Counted from the stretch's first letter, positions 45,308 through 57,857 are shown. The stretch is DNA of 64,000 bases from Luteimonas sp. YGD11-2 (GCF_004118975.1 NZ_CP035376.1:310001-374000); one strand, 5' to 3'. The notes: generated by a model from the letters alone, not told the origin. Translations and numbers: made by a program.

Positions 45308-46489
45308 TCAGTAGGGCGCGTCCGGATGCTTGAGGTGGTAACCCACGCGGGTCGGCTTGATGCTGTCCATCACCAGCGCGTAGCTGACGCGGTCGTAGGT
45401 GCGGAACACCATCGCGTGGCCGGCGAACTCGTCGGGCAGGCGCACCTTGTTCTCGACGAACACCGTCTGCGGATCGCGGTCCGGGCCCTTCTCGACGCGG
45501 TCGATCGCCGACTGGCCCTCGCGCCACAGCGAGAACACGGTGCCGTTGTCGATGCCCTCGCGACGGCCGACCGAGATCGCGATGACGTCGCGCGGGCCGC
45601 CGGAGGTCAGCATGTCGGCCACCGCCAGCACGCGGGCGCGGCCGTACTCGGTCTGCACGCGCGGGGCATGCGGGAAGAACTGCAGGTCGTAGGGCTGCGG
45701 GTTGACCGGCACCAGGCGGTCGCCGGTGCGCACTTCGAGGCCCTCGTCGTCGAGCAGCAGGGTGCTGACCTGGATGCCACCGACCTCGCCACGGGTGACC
45801 GTGCCGGCGCCGACGCGGACCATCTCGTAGCCCAGCACTTCCTGCCCCTTGTCGGGGAAGGTCACGTTGGTCCAGTACTGCTGGAAGTCGAGCGTGCGGC
45901 GGCCGCGGAAATCGAGGTCGTCGGAATGGAACAGGTCGCAGCACAGGCCGGCACGCTCGAGATGCGTGTAGCGGGTGGTCGGGCGCACGACGGTGTAGCG
46001 CTCGCCGGGCTGGGCCTGCGGCAGGCCGCGCACATAGGCGACCTGACCGTCGACCGCGCGCAGGCGATCGTCTTCCATGCCGACCACGTAGGGCAGGTGC
46101 TCGAATTCGTCGACGACCTGCAGGTCGCGCAGGAACGGCTCGATGTCCGACAGCGGCAGCGCGTCGACCGGCGCGGCATCCAGGCGCGGGCCCGGCTGCA
46201 CCGTGGCACCGGCGACGCGGTCCAGGTACGCGAGGCTGATCACGTCACCCGGATAGATCAGGTGCGGATTCTGGATCTGCGGATTCGCCTGCCAGATTTC
46301 CGGCCACAGCCAGGGCCTTTGCAGGAACCGGCCTGCGATGTCCCACAGCGTGTCACCACGCTTGACGACATACGTATCCGGGTGATCACCGCGCACCCCC
46401 TGCGCAGCAGCAATTGTTGCGACGGTCAGCAGCGAAACGGCAAACGCCGTCCGCAGCGACCGGGAAAGGCGCTCAAACTTGCCGGCCAT
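45308..46489 (-). CDS. LysM domain peptidoglycan-binding protein
   Basis: A 393-residue secreted protein. A signal peptide ([16 protein letters not shown]) is followed by one LysM domain at residues 38-85 ([29 protein letters not shown]...[13 protein letters not shown]). The remaining 300 residues form a conserved beta-rich region of unknown function seen in LysM proteins next to dprA. It probably binds the cell wall in the periplasm. It is divergent from def. Confidence 0.92.
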   Translation of the reverse strand: MAGKFERLSRSLRTAFAVSLLTVATIAAAQGVRGDHPDTYVVKRGDTLWDIAGRFLQRPWLWPEIWQANPQIQNPHLIYPGDVISLAYLDRVAGATVQPGPRLDAAPVDALPLSDIEPFLRDLQVVDEFEHLPYVVGMEDDRLRAVDGQVAYVRGLPQAQPGERYTVVRPTTRYTHLERAGLCCDLFHSDDLDFRGRRTLDFQQYWTNVTFPDKGQEVLGYEMVRVGAGTVTRGEVGGIQVSTLLLDDEGLEVRTGDRLVPVNPQPYDLQFFPHAPRVQTEYGRARVLAVADMLTSGGPRDVIAISVGRREGIDNGTVFSLWREGQSAIDRVEKGPDRDPQTVFVENKVRLPDEFAGHAMVFRTYDRVSYALVMDSIKPTRVGYHLKHPDAPY

Positions 46490-46516
46490 CTACCTGCTCC
46501 CCTTGGAGATTTCCCC

Positions 46517-46544
46517 TTGCAGCGGCCGCACTATAGCCTACAAA
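46517..46544 (+). promoter_or_regulatory. Candidate sigma-70 promoter for def-fmt-rsmB
   Basis: TTGCAG (46517-46522) and TACAAA (46539-46544) are separated by 16 bases, in an AT-enriched patch between the divergent LysM and def genes. No other equally good pair was seen in this gap. Weak evidence. Confidence 0.35.
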
Positions 46545-46617
46545 TCCCGGCCGCACGCAAGAGCCGCGGTTACACTGTGGAGCCTGTTTTCCCGTTGTGA
46601 CCCAGGCCCCCTTTTTC

Positions 46618-47130
46618 ATGTCACTGCTGCCGATCATCGAGTACCCCGACCCGCACCTGCGCGAGCGCGCAGTGGATGTCGACCCCGCGCTGCTGGCGCA
46701 ACCCGCGTTCCAGAAGCGGCTCGACGACATGTTCGAGACGATGTACGAAGCGCCGGGCATCGGCCTCGCGGCGCCGCAGATCGACGTGCTCGAGCGCTTC
46801 ATGATCGTCGATGTCAGCGAAGAACGCGGGCAGCCGCTGGTGTTCGTCAATCCGGTCATCCGCAACCGTTCCGAGGCGTTGCGCGCGCACCAGGAAGGCT
46901 GCCTGTCGATCCCCGGCATCTATGCCGAGGTCACCCGTGCCGACGGCATCGAGGTCGAGGCGCTCGACCGCCACGGCAAGCCGTTCACGATGCGCGTCGA
47001 TGGCCTGCTGGCGACCTGCATCCAGCACGAGGTCGACCACCTCGACGGCAAGCTGTTCATCGACTACCTGTCGCCGCTCAAGCGCTCGATGGCGCTGAAG
47101 AAGCTCACCAAGCTGCGCAAGCGCGGCTGA
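46618..47130 (+). CDS. def: Peptide deformylase
   Basis: Removes the formyl group from nascent N-terminal Met. The 170-residue protein has all three motifs: GIGLAAPQ (residues 46-53), EGCLSIPG with the metal-binding Cys, and QHEVDHLDG with the HExxH-type pair. ATG 46618 was chosen over GTG 46597 because [11 protein letters not shown] is the usual start. It is first of def-fmt-rsmB, all on the plus strand. Confidence 0.96.
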   Translation: MSLLPIIEYPDPHLRERAVDVDPALLAQPAFQKRLDDMFETMYEAPGIGLAAPQIDVLERFMIVDVSEERGQPLVFVNPVIRNRSEALRAHQEGCLSIPGIYAEVTRADGIEVEALDRHGKPFTMRVDGLLATCIQHEVDHLDGKLFIDYLSPLKRSMALKKLTKLRKRG

Positions 47131-47223
47131 CCCGCGGCGCTGCCGGCGCGCATCGCCTGGCCGGTGGCGGCGCGCGATGGAGCCGTTACCGGCGCCCTTC
47201 CAGTTTCCTGACGGACCCTCCGC

Positions 47224-48156
47224 ATGAAAATCGTGTTTGCCGGCACCCCCGAATTCGCCGTACCCGCATTGTGCGCGGCGGCGGGCAAGGCCGAGGTCGT
47301 CGCGGTGTACACCCAGCCCGATCGACCGTCCGGCCGCGGCCGCGTGCTCACGCCGTCGCCGGTGAAGCGTGCCGCGCAGGACATGGGCTTCCCGGTCCTG
47401 CAGCCGGACACGCTGCGTGCGGCCGAGGTGCAGGAGGCGCTGCGCGCACTGAAGCCGGACCTGATGGTGGTGGTCGCCTACGGGCTGCTGCTGCCGCAGG
47501 CGGTGCTCGATATCCCGGTGGATGGCTGCTGGAACGTGCATGCGTCGCTGCTGCCGCGCTGGCGCGGCGCCGCACCGATCCAGCGTGCGATCGAGGCCGG
47601 CGATACCGAGACCGGCGTGTGCCTGATGCGGATGGAGAAGGGCCTCGACACCGGTCCGGTACTGCTGGAACAGCGCACGCCGATCGGCGAACAGGAGACC
47701 GGCGGCGAGCTGCACGACCGGCTCGCCGCGCTCGGCGCCCAGGTGCTGGCCGACGGCCTCGGCCTGCTGCGCGTGGGGATCCAGCCGGTCGCACGTGCGC
47801 AGCCGGCCGAAGGCGTGACCTACGCACGCAAGCTCGACAAGGCCGAGGCACGGCTGGACTGGCGCGAAGCGGCGCCGGTGCTGGCCAACCGCGTGCGTGC
47901 CTTCAATCCGTGGCCGATGGCGGAAGCCGACGTCGCCGGCGAACGCCTGCGCCTGCATGCGGCGGTCGCGCTGCCGCTGGCGCACGACGCCGCTCCCGGC
48001 ACGCTGCTGGCTGCCGGCCGCCAGGGCATCGACATCGCCTGCGGCGAGGGTGTGCTGCGCATCCGCACGCTGCAGCGCGCGGGCGGCAAGGCGATCACCG
48101 CCGCCGACTGGCTCAACGCGCGGCGCGATCCCGCCGTGCCGTCCGCGCAGGGCTGA
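47224..48156 (+). CDS. fmt: Methionyl-tRNA formyltransferase
   Basis: Formylates initiator Met-tRNA, the substrate later processed by Def. The 310-residue protein starts [16 protein letters not shown] and has the N10-formyl-THF site [18 protein letters not shown] with the catalytic Asn/His/Asp set. The C-terminal beta-barrel binds tRNA. Its TGA overlaps the rsmB ATG by one base. Confidence 0.97.
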   Translation: MKIVFAGTPEFAVPALCAAAGKAEVVAVYTQPDRPSGRGRVLTPSPVKRAAQDMGFPVLQPDTLRAAEVQEALRALKPDLMVVVAYGLLLPQAVLDIPVDGCWNVHASLLPRWRGAAPIQRAIEAGDTETGVCLMRMEKGLDTGPVLLEQRTPIGEQETGGELHDRLAALGAQVLADGLGLLRVGIQPVARAQPAEGVTYARKLDKAEARLDWREAAPVLANRVRAFNPWPMAEADVAGERLRLHAAVALPLAHDAAPGTLLAAGRQGIDIACGEGVLRIRTLQRAGGKAITAADWLNARRDPAVPSAQG

Positions 48157-49457
48157 TGGCCGCGCCCGTCGCCGGCGCCCAGGTGCGGGCGACCGCTGCG
48201 CGCGTACTGGATGCGGTGATGCGCGGCCGCTCGCTGCGCACCGAACTCGCCACTGCATTGCCGGCCCTGCGCGACCCGCGCGATCGCGCGCTGCTGGAGG
48301 CGATCTGCTTCGCCGCGCTGCGCCAGCGCACCCGTGCCGACGCCGCCCTTGCTGCATGGACGCCGCGGCCGCTCGGCGCGCGCGACAGCCTGCTGCGCGC
48401 GCTGCTGCATGCGGGCTTCGCGCAGCTCGATCCGCTCGGCCTGCCGCCGCATGCCGCGGTGGCCGCCACCGTGGAGGCCGCGCGCACGCTCGGGCGCAGC
48501 CACCAGGCCGGGATGGTCAACGCGCTGCTGCGCCGTGCGATCCGCGACGGCCTGCCGGCGGGCGATCCGGCGGATGCCTGGCCCCCGTGGTTGCGCGAGT
48601 GCATCCACGCCGACTGGCCGGACGAGGCCGCGCACATCTTCGCCGCCAGCGCGACCGCGGCACCGGCGTGGTTGCGCGTCAATGCACGGCACGGCGACCG
48701 CGAGGCCTACCGCGCGCGCCTCGCCACGCAGGAGGTGCAGGCGGAACTGCCGGCGTGGCCGGTCGACGCCCTGCTGCTGCGCACGCCGGTGCCGGTCGCG
48801 CAGCTGCCGGGGTTCGACGACGGCGACGTGTCGATCCAGGACCTTTCCGCCCAGCTGGTTGCCGATGCGCTGGCGGCACCGGCCGGGGCGCGCGTGCTCG
48901 ACGCCTGCGCGGCACCGGGCGGCAAGGCCGCGCACCTGCTCGAGCGCGACCCGGCGCTGCGGCTGACCGCGCTGGATGTCGATCCACACCGGCTGCAGCG
49001 CGTGGCCGACACCCTTGCGCGTCTGCGCCTGCCCGCGGCGTCGCTGCAGGCGGCCGACGCCCGCGCCGCGGACGGCTGGTGGGATGGCACCCCGTTCGAC
49101 GCCGTGCTGCTGGACGCGCCGTGCTCGGCCACCGGGGTCGTGCGCCGGCAGCCCGACATCCTGCTGCATCGCCGCCCGCAGGACCTCGATGCGCTGCTTG
49201 CATTGCAGTCGACCCTGCTCGACGCCTGCTGGCGGCTGCTCGCGCCCGGCGGCGTGCTGCTGTATGCGACCTGCTCGATCCTTGCCGCCGAGAACGCGCA
49301 GCAGGTCGACGCCTTCCTCGCCCGCACGCCGGATGCCCGCGCCGAACCACTCGACGAACGCTTCGGCCGCGCGGCCGGTGCCGGGCGCCAGCGGTTGCAG
49401 GGCGATGCCGATGGCGATGGCTTCTTCTACGCACGGCTGCGGCGTACGGCGGCTTGA
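48156..49457 (+). CDS. rsmB: 16S rRNA (cytosine-967-C5)-methyltransferase RsmB
   Basis: Methylates C967 of 16S rRNA. The 433-residue protein has an N-terminal NusB-like helical domain (residues 1-140). The SAM-dependent RNA m5C methyltransferase domain follows, with SAM motif [17 protein letters not shown], motif [20 protein letters not shown] with a conserved Cys, and the catalytic Cys in [13 protein letters not shown]. The ATG overlaps the fmt stop (TGATG). Confidence 0.95.
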   Translation: MAAPVAGAQVRATAARVLDAVMRGRSLRTELATALPALRDPRDRALLEAICFAALRQRTRADAALAAWTPRPLGARDSLLRALLHAGFAQLDPLGLPPHAAVAATVEAARTLGRSHQAGMVNALLRRAIRDGLPAGDPADAWPPWLRECIHADWPDEAAHIFAASATAAPAWLRVNARHGDREAYRARLATQEVQAELPAWPVDALLLRTPVPVAQLPGFDDGDVSIQDLSAQLVADALAAPAGARVLDACAAPGGKAAHLLERDPALRLTALDVDPHRLQRVADTLARLRLPAASLQAADARAADGWWDGTPFDAVLLDAPCSATGVVRRQPDILLHRRPQDLDALLALQSTLLDACWRLLAPGGVLLYATCSILAAENAQQVDAFLARTPDARAEPLDERFGRAAGAGRQRLQGDADGDGFFYARLRRTAA

Positions 49458-49475
49458 GCGGGTGAGGCTGGCATG

Positions 49476-49512
49476 CCCTCACCCCATTCCGTCTCCCGTG
49501 ACGGGAGAGGGG
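49476..49512. repeat. Interspersed inverted-repeat element, copy C
   Basis: CCCTCACCCC followed by TCTCCCG-TGA-CGGGAGA (49492-49508) lies 19 bases after the rsmB stop. Same family and orientation as copy B. Its position suggests it also serves as the terminator hairpin for def-fmt-rsmB. Confidence 0.65.
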
Positions 49513-49669
49513 CGATCGTGCCGGGCGGCAGTCGATTCGACGGGCACACCGTGATCGCCGGGAACGAGGGTCCCCGTGCGTCGGTTGTGTCCGGGGCCGG
49601 CTAACCAAACCCTAGCGTTTCGCTGTGTAGACTGCGCCGCGTCCACCACCGGCGCCGACCGCACCCCAC

Positions 49670-50665
49670 ATGTCGCCCCCGCATCCCTGGCTGAGCGTGC
49701 TCGTGCCGTTCTATCGCGTCGAGCCCTACCTGCGCGAATGCGTGGAGTCGGTGCTCGCGCAGGTCGACGGCGGCGTGGAGATCGTGCTTCTCGACGACGC
49801 CTCGCCCGACAACTGCGCCACCATCGCGCGCGACCTGCGCAAGGCGCATGGCGATGTCATCCGCCTGCTCGGCCACGACCGCAACCGCGGCCTGTCGGCG
49901 GCACGCAACACGCTGATGGCGGATGCGCGTGGCGATTACCTGTGGTTCCTGGATTCCGACGACGTGCTGCTGCCGGGCGCGATCGCCGCGGTGCGCGACG
50001 CGGTGTCCATGCATGCGCCGGACCTGGTGCTGTGCGACTTCCGCGTGCTGCGCGAGAAGTTCACCCTCAAGCACCGCCTGCGCGGCGAGCTGCACCGGCG
50101 CACCTGGGCCGGCGCATCGCAACAGCTGCAATCGGATCCGCGCGTGCTGCTGAGCGGCCTGCTGGGCGCACGCCAGCTGCATGCGTGGTCGAAGATCGCC
50201 CGTGTCGACGTGTGGCGGCAGGCAAGGTTTCCCGAAGGGCGCACGTTCGAGGACATCGCGGTGGTTCCGGCGCTGGTCGGCAATGCGCACAGCTTCGTGC
50301 ACCTGGACCGCCCGATGGTCGGCTACCGGCAGCGCGCCGACAGCATCATGGCGACGCTGGCACCGGACAAGATCCACCACCTGATGGCGGCGCTGCGCGA
50401 ACTGCACGCGGGCCTGGTGCCGATCGCCGGCGAGAGCGGCGACGCGCGGTTCGCACTCGACTACTTCTGCCTGCGCAGTCTGGCGACCACCGCGCAGAAG
50501 GCGATGGGGCAGGACGCGGCGATCGTCGACGACTTCCGCCGCACCCTGGCACAGCTGTTCCCGGACGGCCCCCTGCAGGTGCTGGCGCATTGCCGCCATC
50601 GCGGCTGGCGGATGCGTGGCTGGCGGGTGAGGCGCGGCCTGCGCCGGCTGGAGGCGCTTGCGTGA
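49670..50665 (+). CDS. Glycosyltransferase family 2
   Basis: A 331-residue GT-A fold transferase. It has LSVLVPFYRVEPYLRECVESVLAQ, EIVLLDDASPDN, NRGLSAARNTLMADARGDYLWFLDSDDVL with the DxD metal site, then a variable acceptor domain. A basic C-terminus (RHRGWRMRGWRVRRGLRRL) may sit on the membrane. No transmembrane helix is clear. The GTG of the next glycosyltransferase overlaps its stop (GTGA). It probably modifies LPS or another surface glycan. Confidence 0.92.
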   Translation: MSPPHPWLSVLVPFYRVEPYLRECVESVLAQVDGGVEIVLLDDASPDNCATIARDLRKAHGDVIRLLGHDRNRGLSAARNTLMADARGDYLWFLDSDDVLLPGAIAAVRDAVSMHAPDLVLCDFRVLREKFTLKHRLRGELHRRTWAGASQQLQSDPRVLLSGLLGARQLHAWSKIARVDVWRQARFPEGRTFEDIAVVPALVGNAHSFVHLDRPMVGYRQRADSIMATLAPDKIHHLMAALRELHAGLVPIAGESGDARFALDYFCLRSLATTAQKAMGQDAAIVDDFRRTLAQLFPDGPLQVLAHCRHRGWRMRGWRVRRGLRRLEALA

Positions 50666-51864
50666 CCGATGCCGTGGCGCGGGCGCCGGGCGTCATGCCT
50701 GTGGCGCCGCCGCCGAGCACCCTGCCCGCGGCGCCGAAGCCGCGCATTCTGCATTTCGTGACCGGCGGGTTTTCCGGCGGCGCCACCCAGGTGGCGATCC
50801 AGCTGGTCAATGCCGCGCGCGACAGCGGCCGGGTCGAGCCGTTGCTGGTCCTGCGTCGCAAGCGCCGTACCGACCCGGCGCGCATCGCCGAACTGGAGGC
50901 CGCCGGCGTGCCGTTGCGGGTGGTGCCGGGCTGGTCGCATGCGGCGACGATCCTCGCGCTGGTGCGCGTGTGCCGGGAGTTCCGGCCCGACGTGCTGGTC
51001 GCACACGGCTTCAGCGAACACCTCTGGGGGCGCTACGCCGGGCTGCTGGCCGGCGTGCCGCACCTGGTGCACGTGGAGCACAACACCCGCGAGCGCTACA
51101 CCCGCTGGCGGCTGGCGCAGACGCGCTGGCTGGGCGCGCGCAGCAGCCGCATCGTCGGCTGTTCGGAAGGCGTGCGGCAGGTGCTGGTGGACATGGGCAT
51201 GCCGCCCGGACGCACCATCGCGATCCCCAATGGCATCCGCCTGGCGCCGTTCGCGGATGCCGATGCGGTGCCTGCGCCGGCGCGCACCGCGGGCATCGTG
51301 ATGGTGTCGCGGCTGTCGAAGCAGAAGGACCATCCGACCCTGCTGCGCGCGGTGGCGCTGCTGCGCGATCGCGGGCTGAGCCCGCCGGTGCTGCTGGCGG
51401 GCGCCGGCAAGGCACGCCACCGCCGGCCGCTGGAAAGGCTGGCGGCGGAACTCGGCCTGCAGCAGCAGGTGCGCTTCCTCGGTCTGTGCCGCAACGTGCC
51501 GGAGCTGCTCATGACGCACCGCATCGCCGTGCTCAGCACCCGTTACGAGGGCATGCCGCTGGCGCTGATCGAGGGCATGGCCGCCGGCTGTGCGGTGGCG
51601 GCGAGCGCGGTGCCCGGCGTGCGCGAGGTGATCGAGGACGGCATCGACGGCCTGCTGGTGCCCGGGGCCGATCCGGCGGCGCTGGCCGACGCGCTCGAGC
51701 GCCTGCTGCGAGACGACGCCCTGGCGGCACGGCTGGGCGCGCGTGCGCGCGAGGTCGCGGTCACGGAATACGCGCGCGAGCGGATGAATGCGCGCTACGA
51801 GGCGCTGTTTCTGGAACTCGCTTCCCAGCCGCCGTTGCGCTCGCAGCAGACGCAGACGCCCTGA
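50662..51864 (+). CDS. Glycosyltransferase family 4 (GT1/WbaP-independent, RfaG-like)
   Basis: A 400-residue GT-B fold transferase. The N-terminal acceptor domain starts at residue 27 (RILHFVTGGFSGGATQVAI). The C-terminal donor domain has IAIPNGIRLAPF, IVMVSRLSKQKDHPTLLRAV, and the nucleotide-sugar ExxxxxE-type motif in STRYEGMPLALIEGMAAGCAV. Start GTG 50662 overlaps the upstream stop. With the preceding GT2 gene it forms a two-gene surface-glycan unit; sugar and acceptor are unknown. Confidence 0.92.
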   Translation: MTDAVARAPGVMPVAPPPSTLPAAPKPRILHFVTGGFSGGATQVAIQLVNAARDSGRVEPLLVLRRKRRTDPARIAELEAAGVPLRVVPGWSHAATILALVRVCREFRPDVLVAHGFSEHLWGRYAGLLAGVPHLVHVEHNTRERYTRWRLAQTRWLGARSSRIVGCSEGVRQVLVDMGMPPGRTIAIPNGIRLAPFADADAVPAPARTAGIVMVSRLSKQKDHPTLLRAVALLRDRGLSPPVLLAGAGKARHRRPLERLAAELGLQQQVRFLGLCRNVPELLMTHRIAVLSTRYEGMPLALIEGMAAGCAVAASAVPGVREVIEDGIDGLLVPGADPAALADALERLLRDDALAARLGARAREVAVTEYARERMNARYEALFLELASQPPLRSQQTQTP

Positions 51865-52097
51865 CCCGGAGAAGGCCGGCCGTATCCGCGGATGTGCGGT
51901 AGCCGTGGCGGACGCGGCCGGGGCGCATCCGCGACGCGGAGCCCGGATGGATGTGGATCCCGGGTGCAGTGGGCCGGTTTCTCCCGGCTACGCGGCGAGG
52001 GTGCAGTCGATTGCGCGATGCCGCTGGACGACGTGGTCATCGGGCGTGGCCACCGGACGCATGTGTCGCCGACACCGCAGCCAGGTGGCACCGGTCG

Positions 52098-53810
52098 CTA
52101 CCAGCGCAGCGGCCGCCGTGCGACCTCGCGGGTGAGGCGGTCGAGCAGGGCGCGCGCCTCCGCATGCGGCAGGAAGCGGATCCGCAGCGCGGGCGCCATC
52201 GAACCGGCGCCCGCGGTATCCAGCCACAGCGATGCCATCCCGGTGCAGCGGTCGAGCAGCGAGCGACGCAACCGCAGCGCCTGCAGCTTGTCGATCTCGG
52301 CGAAGCGCCAGTGCCGCGACCACCAGCCCTCGCGCACCGCGAGCAGCCGGCCGTCCACGGCGTAACCGGCGCGGCGGGCGTGCTGAGCGGCGGCGAAGAT
52401 CGCCCACGGCAGCCACAGCAGACCCAGCAGGCCCCAGGCCCCGAACCACCAGCCCAGGCCGGCGCCCAGCAGCAGCGCGAAGCCCACGCCCGGCAGCAGC
52501 AGCCGCAACCATGCGCGCGGGTGCAGCGGGCGCCACTGCACGGGCGGCCAGTCGCCGGCGTCGAGCAGGTGGCGGACCAGCGTGTCGCAGGCCGCCGCCG
52601 GCGCGATCGGTGCGAGTTCCGACAGGCCGCGCTGGTCCTGGCCGCTGCTGACCACCGCGGTATCCACATGCAGGCTGCGCCGGCGCAGCAGGCGGTGCAT
52701 CAGGCTCTCGTGCAGTGTCCAGGCCTGGATGCGCCGGCGTGGCACGCTGTTGCGCAGGCGGGTCAGCAGGCCGCGTTCGACACCGAGCCGGCGCCCGTCC
52801 TCGACCAGCCGGAAACCGTGGTACTGCACCAGCGCCAGCACCACCGACAGCAACCGCAGCGCGAGTATCGCCAGCACCAGCAGCAGCGCTGCTGCCAGCA
52901 GCTGCGCCTCCCAGGCACCGCCGGCCACGCTCACGCGGCCGAAGGCCTCGCGCGCGACGCGGGTCAGCAGGTCCCCGGCCATGTTGTCGGGCAGCACCTG
53001 CATCGCCAGCGCCACCGCGCCGGCCACCACGACCATGCCGCGGTTGGAGACCAGGCCCAGGCGGATCACCTCGCCGGTGGACAGTGCAAGCAGGGCGCGG
53101 GGCTGCGCGGCGGGCGCGGCAGCGGCGTGCAGCGGTCCGTCGGGCGCGGTTGCCGCCGGTGCACGCCTGCGCACGACCTCCTCCAGCGCCATCGCCTCGG
53201 CCAGCGTGAGCACCTGCATCCGCGCTTCGGGCTTGCTGCCGCCGGCCGATTCCAGCCGCACCTCGGCCACGCCGAACAGGCGATGCAGCAGGGTCTGGTG
53301 CAGGGCGACGTCGTGGATGCGCGAGAACGGGATCTGCCGCAGGCTGCGTTCGAACAGCCCGCTGCGCACGAATACGCTGTCGGCGCCGATGCGGTAGCGG
53401 AAGGTGAGGTAACGCCACACCGCCGCCACCAGCAGCGCGACCAGCGCGATCGCGACCACGCCCAGCCGCATGCCGTCATCGCCGCGGGCGCCGAAGATCG
53501 CGATCGCCACCAGTGGCACCACCATCTGCCCGATCTGCGACAGCAGCACGAACAGCCAGGACAGCGGATGCAGCCGGCGCTCGTCGTCCGTGGGCAGCAG
53601 GGTTTCGGCCGTGGATGCCGTGGCGAGGGCGGCGGTGCCGGTCGGCGGCGGCGTGCCGGTGTCATCGGCCGCGTCCGCGCCACCGGCGATCGGCGCCATG
53701 CCCGGCGCAGGCCCGGCGCCCGGACCAGGCGTGCTGTCGCTGACAGGCGCGCCGTTGTCCGCCGCCCCCGGTGGGCCGCCGCTGCCGCCGGTCTCAGGCG
53801 TCGTCGTCAT
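52098..53810 (-). CDS. Bacterial PH-domain (YdbT-like) membrane protein
   Basis: A 570-residue protein. The first 75 residues are disordered Pro/Gly/Ala/Thr. Pairs of membrane helices (WLFVLLSQIGQMVVPLVAIAIF and the next) and three bPH2/DUF304 domains follow, with typical starts such as FRYRIGADSVFVRSGLFERSLRQIPFSRIHDV. This is the YdbT architecture of unknown function. It starts at ATG 53810, overlapping the end of the single-PH gene by 17 bases, so both are made together. Confidence 0.87.
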   Translation of the reverse strand: MTTTPETGGSGGPPGAADNGAPVSDSTPGPGAGPAPGMAPIAGGADAADDTGTPPPTGTAALATASTAETLLPTDDERRLHPLSWLFVLLSQIGQMVVPLVAIAIFGARGDDGMRLGVVAIALVALLVAAVWRYLTFRYRIGADSVFVRSGLFERSLRQIPFSRIHDVALHQTLLHRLFGVAEVRLESAGGSKPEARMQVLTLAEAMALEEVVRRRAPAATAPDGPLHAAAAPAAQPRALLALSTGEVIRLGLVSNRGMVVVAGAVALAMQVLPDNMAGDLLTRVAREAFGRVSVAGGAWEAQLLAAALLLVLAILALRLLSVVLALVQYHGFRLVEDGRRLGVERGLLTRLRNSVPRRRIQAWTLHESLMHRLLRRRSLHVDTAVVSSGQDQRGLSELAPIAPAAACDTLVRHLLDAGDWPPVQWRPLHPRAWLRLLLPGVGFALLLGAGLGWWFGAWGLLGLLWLPWAIFAAAQHARRAGYAVDGRLLAVREGWWSRHWRFAEIDKLQALRLRRSLLDRCTGMASLWLDTAGAGSMAPALRIRFLPHAEARALLDRLTREVARRPLRW

Positions 53811-54312
53811 CGTGCCCGGTCCAGGCCGCGAGGCGGTCGCGCAGGCGTTCCGCATCGCCGGCATCGAGGCAGGGCACCGCCACGGCGCTGTCGCGGGTGC
53901 CGGCGGTGTGGACGATCAGCGTCGACAGGTTGGCCTGGCGTTCCAGTGGCCCGCGACGCAGGTCGATGTGCTGCACCCGCGTGCCCGGGACCCGTGTCTC
54001 GGTGAACCACAGGCGCCCGCGCTGCAGGCCGAAGCCGTCGTCGTCCAGCCGCCAGCGCGTCCAGCGGTAGCGGCGCAGGCCCATCCAGCCGCCCAGCAGC
54101 ACCAGCCCCAGCCAGGCGGCCAGTGCGCCCAGGCGCGCGGCGTCGCCACCGATCCACACGCCCAGCGCAACCAGCGCCACCGCGGCCGGAATCGCAATGC
54201 CGATCGCCCCGGACAGCGCGAACAGCCAGCGCGCGCGCGGTGGCAGTGCGTTCCAGCCGTCGTCGTCGCCGGCATCGCGCGCAGCCGGGCCGAGGTCGTC
54301 GAGATCGATCAT
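53794..54312 (-). CDS. Bacterial PH-domain (YdbS-like) membrane protein
   Basis: A 172-residue protein with two membrane helices ([25 protein letters not shown] and the next hydrophobic run). One bPH2 domain follows ([41 protein letters not shown]). It is the partner of the YdbT-like protein, as in other bacteria. It starts within the acyltransferase stop (ATGA overlap at 54309-54312). Confidence 0.87.
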   Translation of the reverse strand: MIDLDDLGPAARDAGDDDGWNALPPRARWLFALSGAIGIAIPAAVALVALGVWIGGDAARLGALAAWLGLVLLGGWMGLRRYRWTRWRLDDDGFGLQRGRLWFTETRVPGTRVQHIDLRRGPLERQANLSTLIVHTAGTRDSAVAVPCLDAGDAERLRDRLAAWTGHDDDDA

Positions 54313-55235
54313 CGGGCGGCTTCCTCGTGCGCCTTGGGGTAGGGATAAGGCTCGCCGCTGCCCGGCGGGCGGATCGAGTAGCGCTTGTAGGTCCACTGGT
54401 ACTGCGCCGGATCGCGCCGGGCGATGCGTTCCACCGCCAGGTTGAGCGCGGCCACCGCGGTACGCGGGTCGGCATCGGCAAGGCCGGGCGGCGCCGGTTC
54501 GATGCGCAGCGCGAAGTCCGGGCCGTCGCCGATACGCTCGCAGTAAGCGAACAGCACGGTCGCGCCGGTCTTTGCCGCCAACCGGCCGAGCAGGGTCATG
54601 GTCAGCGCGCCGGTGCCGAAGAACGGCGCGTACTCGCCCTCGCCCGCCTTGGGCTGCTGGTCGGGGAGGATCCCGGTGACGCCGCCGCCGCGCAGCAGCC
54701 GCACCAGCTGGCGCACCGCGGCGCCATCGGCGCGGATCTGGGTGACCCGCTCGCCGGCATTGGCGCGCACCCGTCGCAGGAAGGCCTCGCCCACCGGCGA
54801 CTCGGGCGCGCGATAGAGCACCGAGATCGGCGTGCGCGTGGCCAGCCACTGGTTGAGCAGCTCCCAGTTCCCGTAGTGCGGTGCGGCCACGATCAGCCCG
54901 CGGCCCGAGGCGAGCGCGGCGTCGAACAGCTGCACGCCGTGCGTCTCGCGGATCAACGCGAGGTTGGCGGCCGCCGGCCGGGTCCAGAAGCGCAGGGTCT
55001 CGACGAACTGCAGCGCGGTGGTGCGCAGGACCGCCGCGTGCCAGATCTCGCGTTCGGCCGGCAGCGCGTCGGGGTAGGCGATGGCGAGGTTCTGCCGTGC
55101 CACCCGGCTTTCGCGTGCATCCAGCCGGTTCCACGCCGTCGCCAGCGCGTGCGCGACCGCGCGCTGCCAGCGCCACGGCAGGCGGGAAAACAGGGCGGCA
55201 AGCGCGTACAGCAGGCGGGCGGCGAACTCGTGCAT
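54309..55235 (-). CDS. Lipid A / lysophospholipid acyltransferase (LpxL/HtrB family)
   Basis: A 308-residue inner-membrane-associated acyltransferase. The HX4E catalytic motif is in [13 protein letters not shown], and [18 protein letters not shown] is the second conserved block. An N-terminal hydrophobic helix ([16 protein letters not shown]) anchors it. Members add secondary acyl chains to lipid A or acylate related lipids. It heads an overlapping three-gene unit with the two PH-domain proteins and diverges from dtd. Confidence 0.9.
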   Translation of the reverse strand: MHEFAARLLYALAALFSRLPWRWQRAVAHALATAWNRLDARESRVARQNLAIAYPDALPAEREIWHAAVLRTTALQFVETLRFWTRPAAANLALIRETHGVQLFDAALASGRGLIVAAPHYGNWELLNQWLATRTPISVLYRAPESPVGEAFLRRVRANAGERVTQIRADGAAVRQLVRLLRGGGVTGILPDQQPKAGEGEYAPFFGTGALTMTLLGRLAAKTGATVLFAYCERIGDGPDFALRIEPAPPGLADADPRTAVAALNLAVERIARRDPAQYQWTYKRYSIRPPGSGEPYPYPKAHEEAAR

Positions 55236-55328
55236 GCGCCGAGTGTAGAGGGCCCCGCAAGCCTGCAGGCCGCCGGGCGGGCACGGCGACGCGCTAACCT
55301 TCCGCGGTCGCCACTGCCCACGTCCCGG

Positions 55329-55766
55329 ATGCTCTGCCTGATCCAGCGCGTCACCCGCGCCAGCGTCACCGTCGACGGCGACACCATCGGCGCGATCGGC
55401 CCCGGCCTGCTGGCCCTGGTCGGCGTGGAGCCGGGCGACGACACCCCGCAGGTCGAACGCATGGCCACGCGGCTGCTCGGCTACCGCGTGTTCGCCGACG
55501 ACGCCGGGCGCATGAACCGCGCGCTGTCCGATACCGGCGGCGGGCTGCTGCTGGTCAGCCAGTTCACCCTGGCCGCCGACACCCGTTCCGGCATGCGCCC
55601 CGGCTTCAGCACCGCAGCCGCGCCGGCCGAGGCGGAGGTGGTGTTCGACCGCCTGGTGGCGATGTGCCGCGAACGTCATCCGGTGGTGGAAACCGGCCGC
55701 TTCGGTGCCCATATGGAGATCAGCCTGGTCAACGATGGCCCGGTGACGTTCCTGCTGAGGGCGTGA
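55329..55766 (+). CDS. dtd: D-aminoacyl-tRNA deacylase
   Basis: Hydrolyses D-amino acids mis-attached to tRNA. The 145-residue protein has the family signatures [17 protein letters not shown] with the Thr-rich active site, the cross-subunit [11 protein letters not shown] with the Gly-Pro motif, and the start [17 protein letters not shown]. Length is typical. Confidence 0.95.
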   Translation: MLCLIQRVTRASVTVDGDTIGAIGPGLLALVGVEPGDDTPQVERMATRLLGYRVFADDAGRMNRALSDTGGGLLLVSQFTLAADTRSGMRPGFSTAAAPAEAEVVFDRLVAMCRERHPVVETGRFGAHMEISLVNDGPVTFLLRA

Positions 55767-55870
55767 GCACGCTGGAAATCCCGGCGGGCGGACCCATATC
55801 CATCTCCGGGGCCGGTTCGACGGGCCCTCCGGGCGTCCCGCCGCGTACCTGAACCGCGCGGCATCCGTGT

Positions 55871-55909
55871 CCCGTTCGCGAACGGGAAATGGGCCGCTGC
55901 TGGTATAAT
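55871..55909 (+). promoter_or_regulatory. rpoD promoter with overlapping 16-bp palindrome
   Basis: TATAAT at 55904-55909 is an exact -10 hexamer preceded by TGG (extended -10, TGnTATAAT). A perfect palindrome CCCGTTCGCGAACGGG (55871-55886) covers the position of the -35 box (17 bases upstream of the -10), which itself is poor. The 5' leader to the rpoD ATG would be about 35 bases. A regulator binding the palindrome could block or replace -35 recognition. Confidence 0.65.
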
Positions 55910-55950
55910 TACGGGTTCACTTTTTTCCAATCTTCTGGTAGCGCGATTCT

Positions 55951-57831
<1,881 letters not shown>

Positions 57832-57857
57832 AGCCGCGTCACCGCTTCACCCGGAGA

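Noticed and set aside
51865..52097. Gene or element between the GT4 and YdbT-like genes
   Set aside because: Only an imperfect CCCGGAT...ATCCCGGG inverted repeat near 51941-51965 is visible; too weak to annotate.
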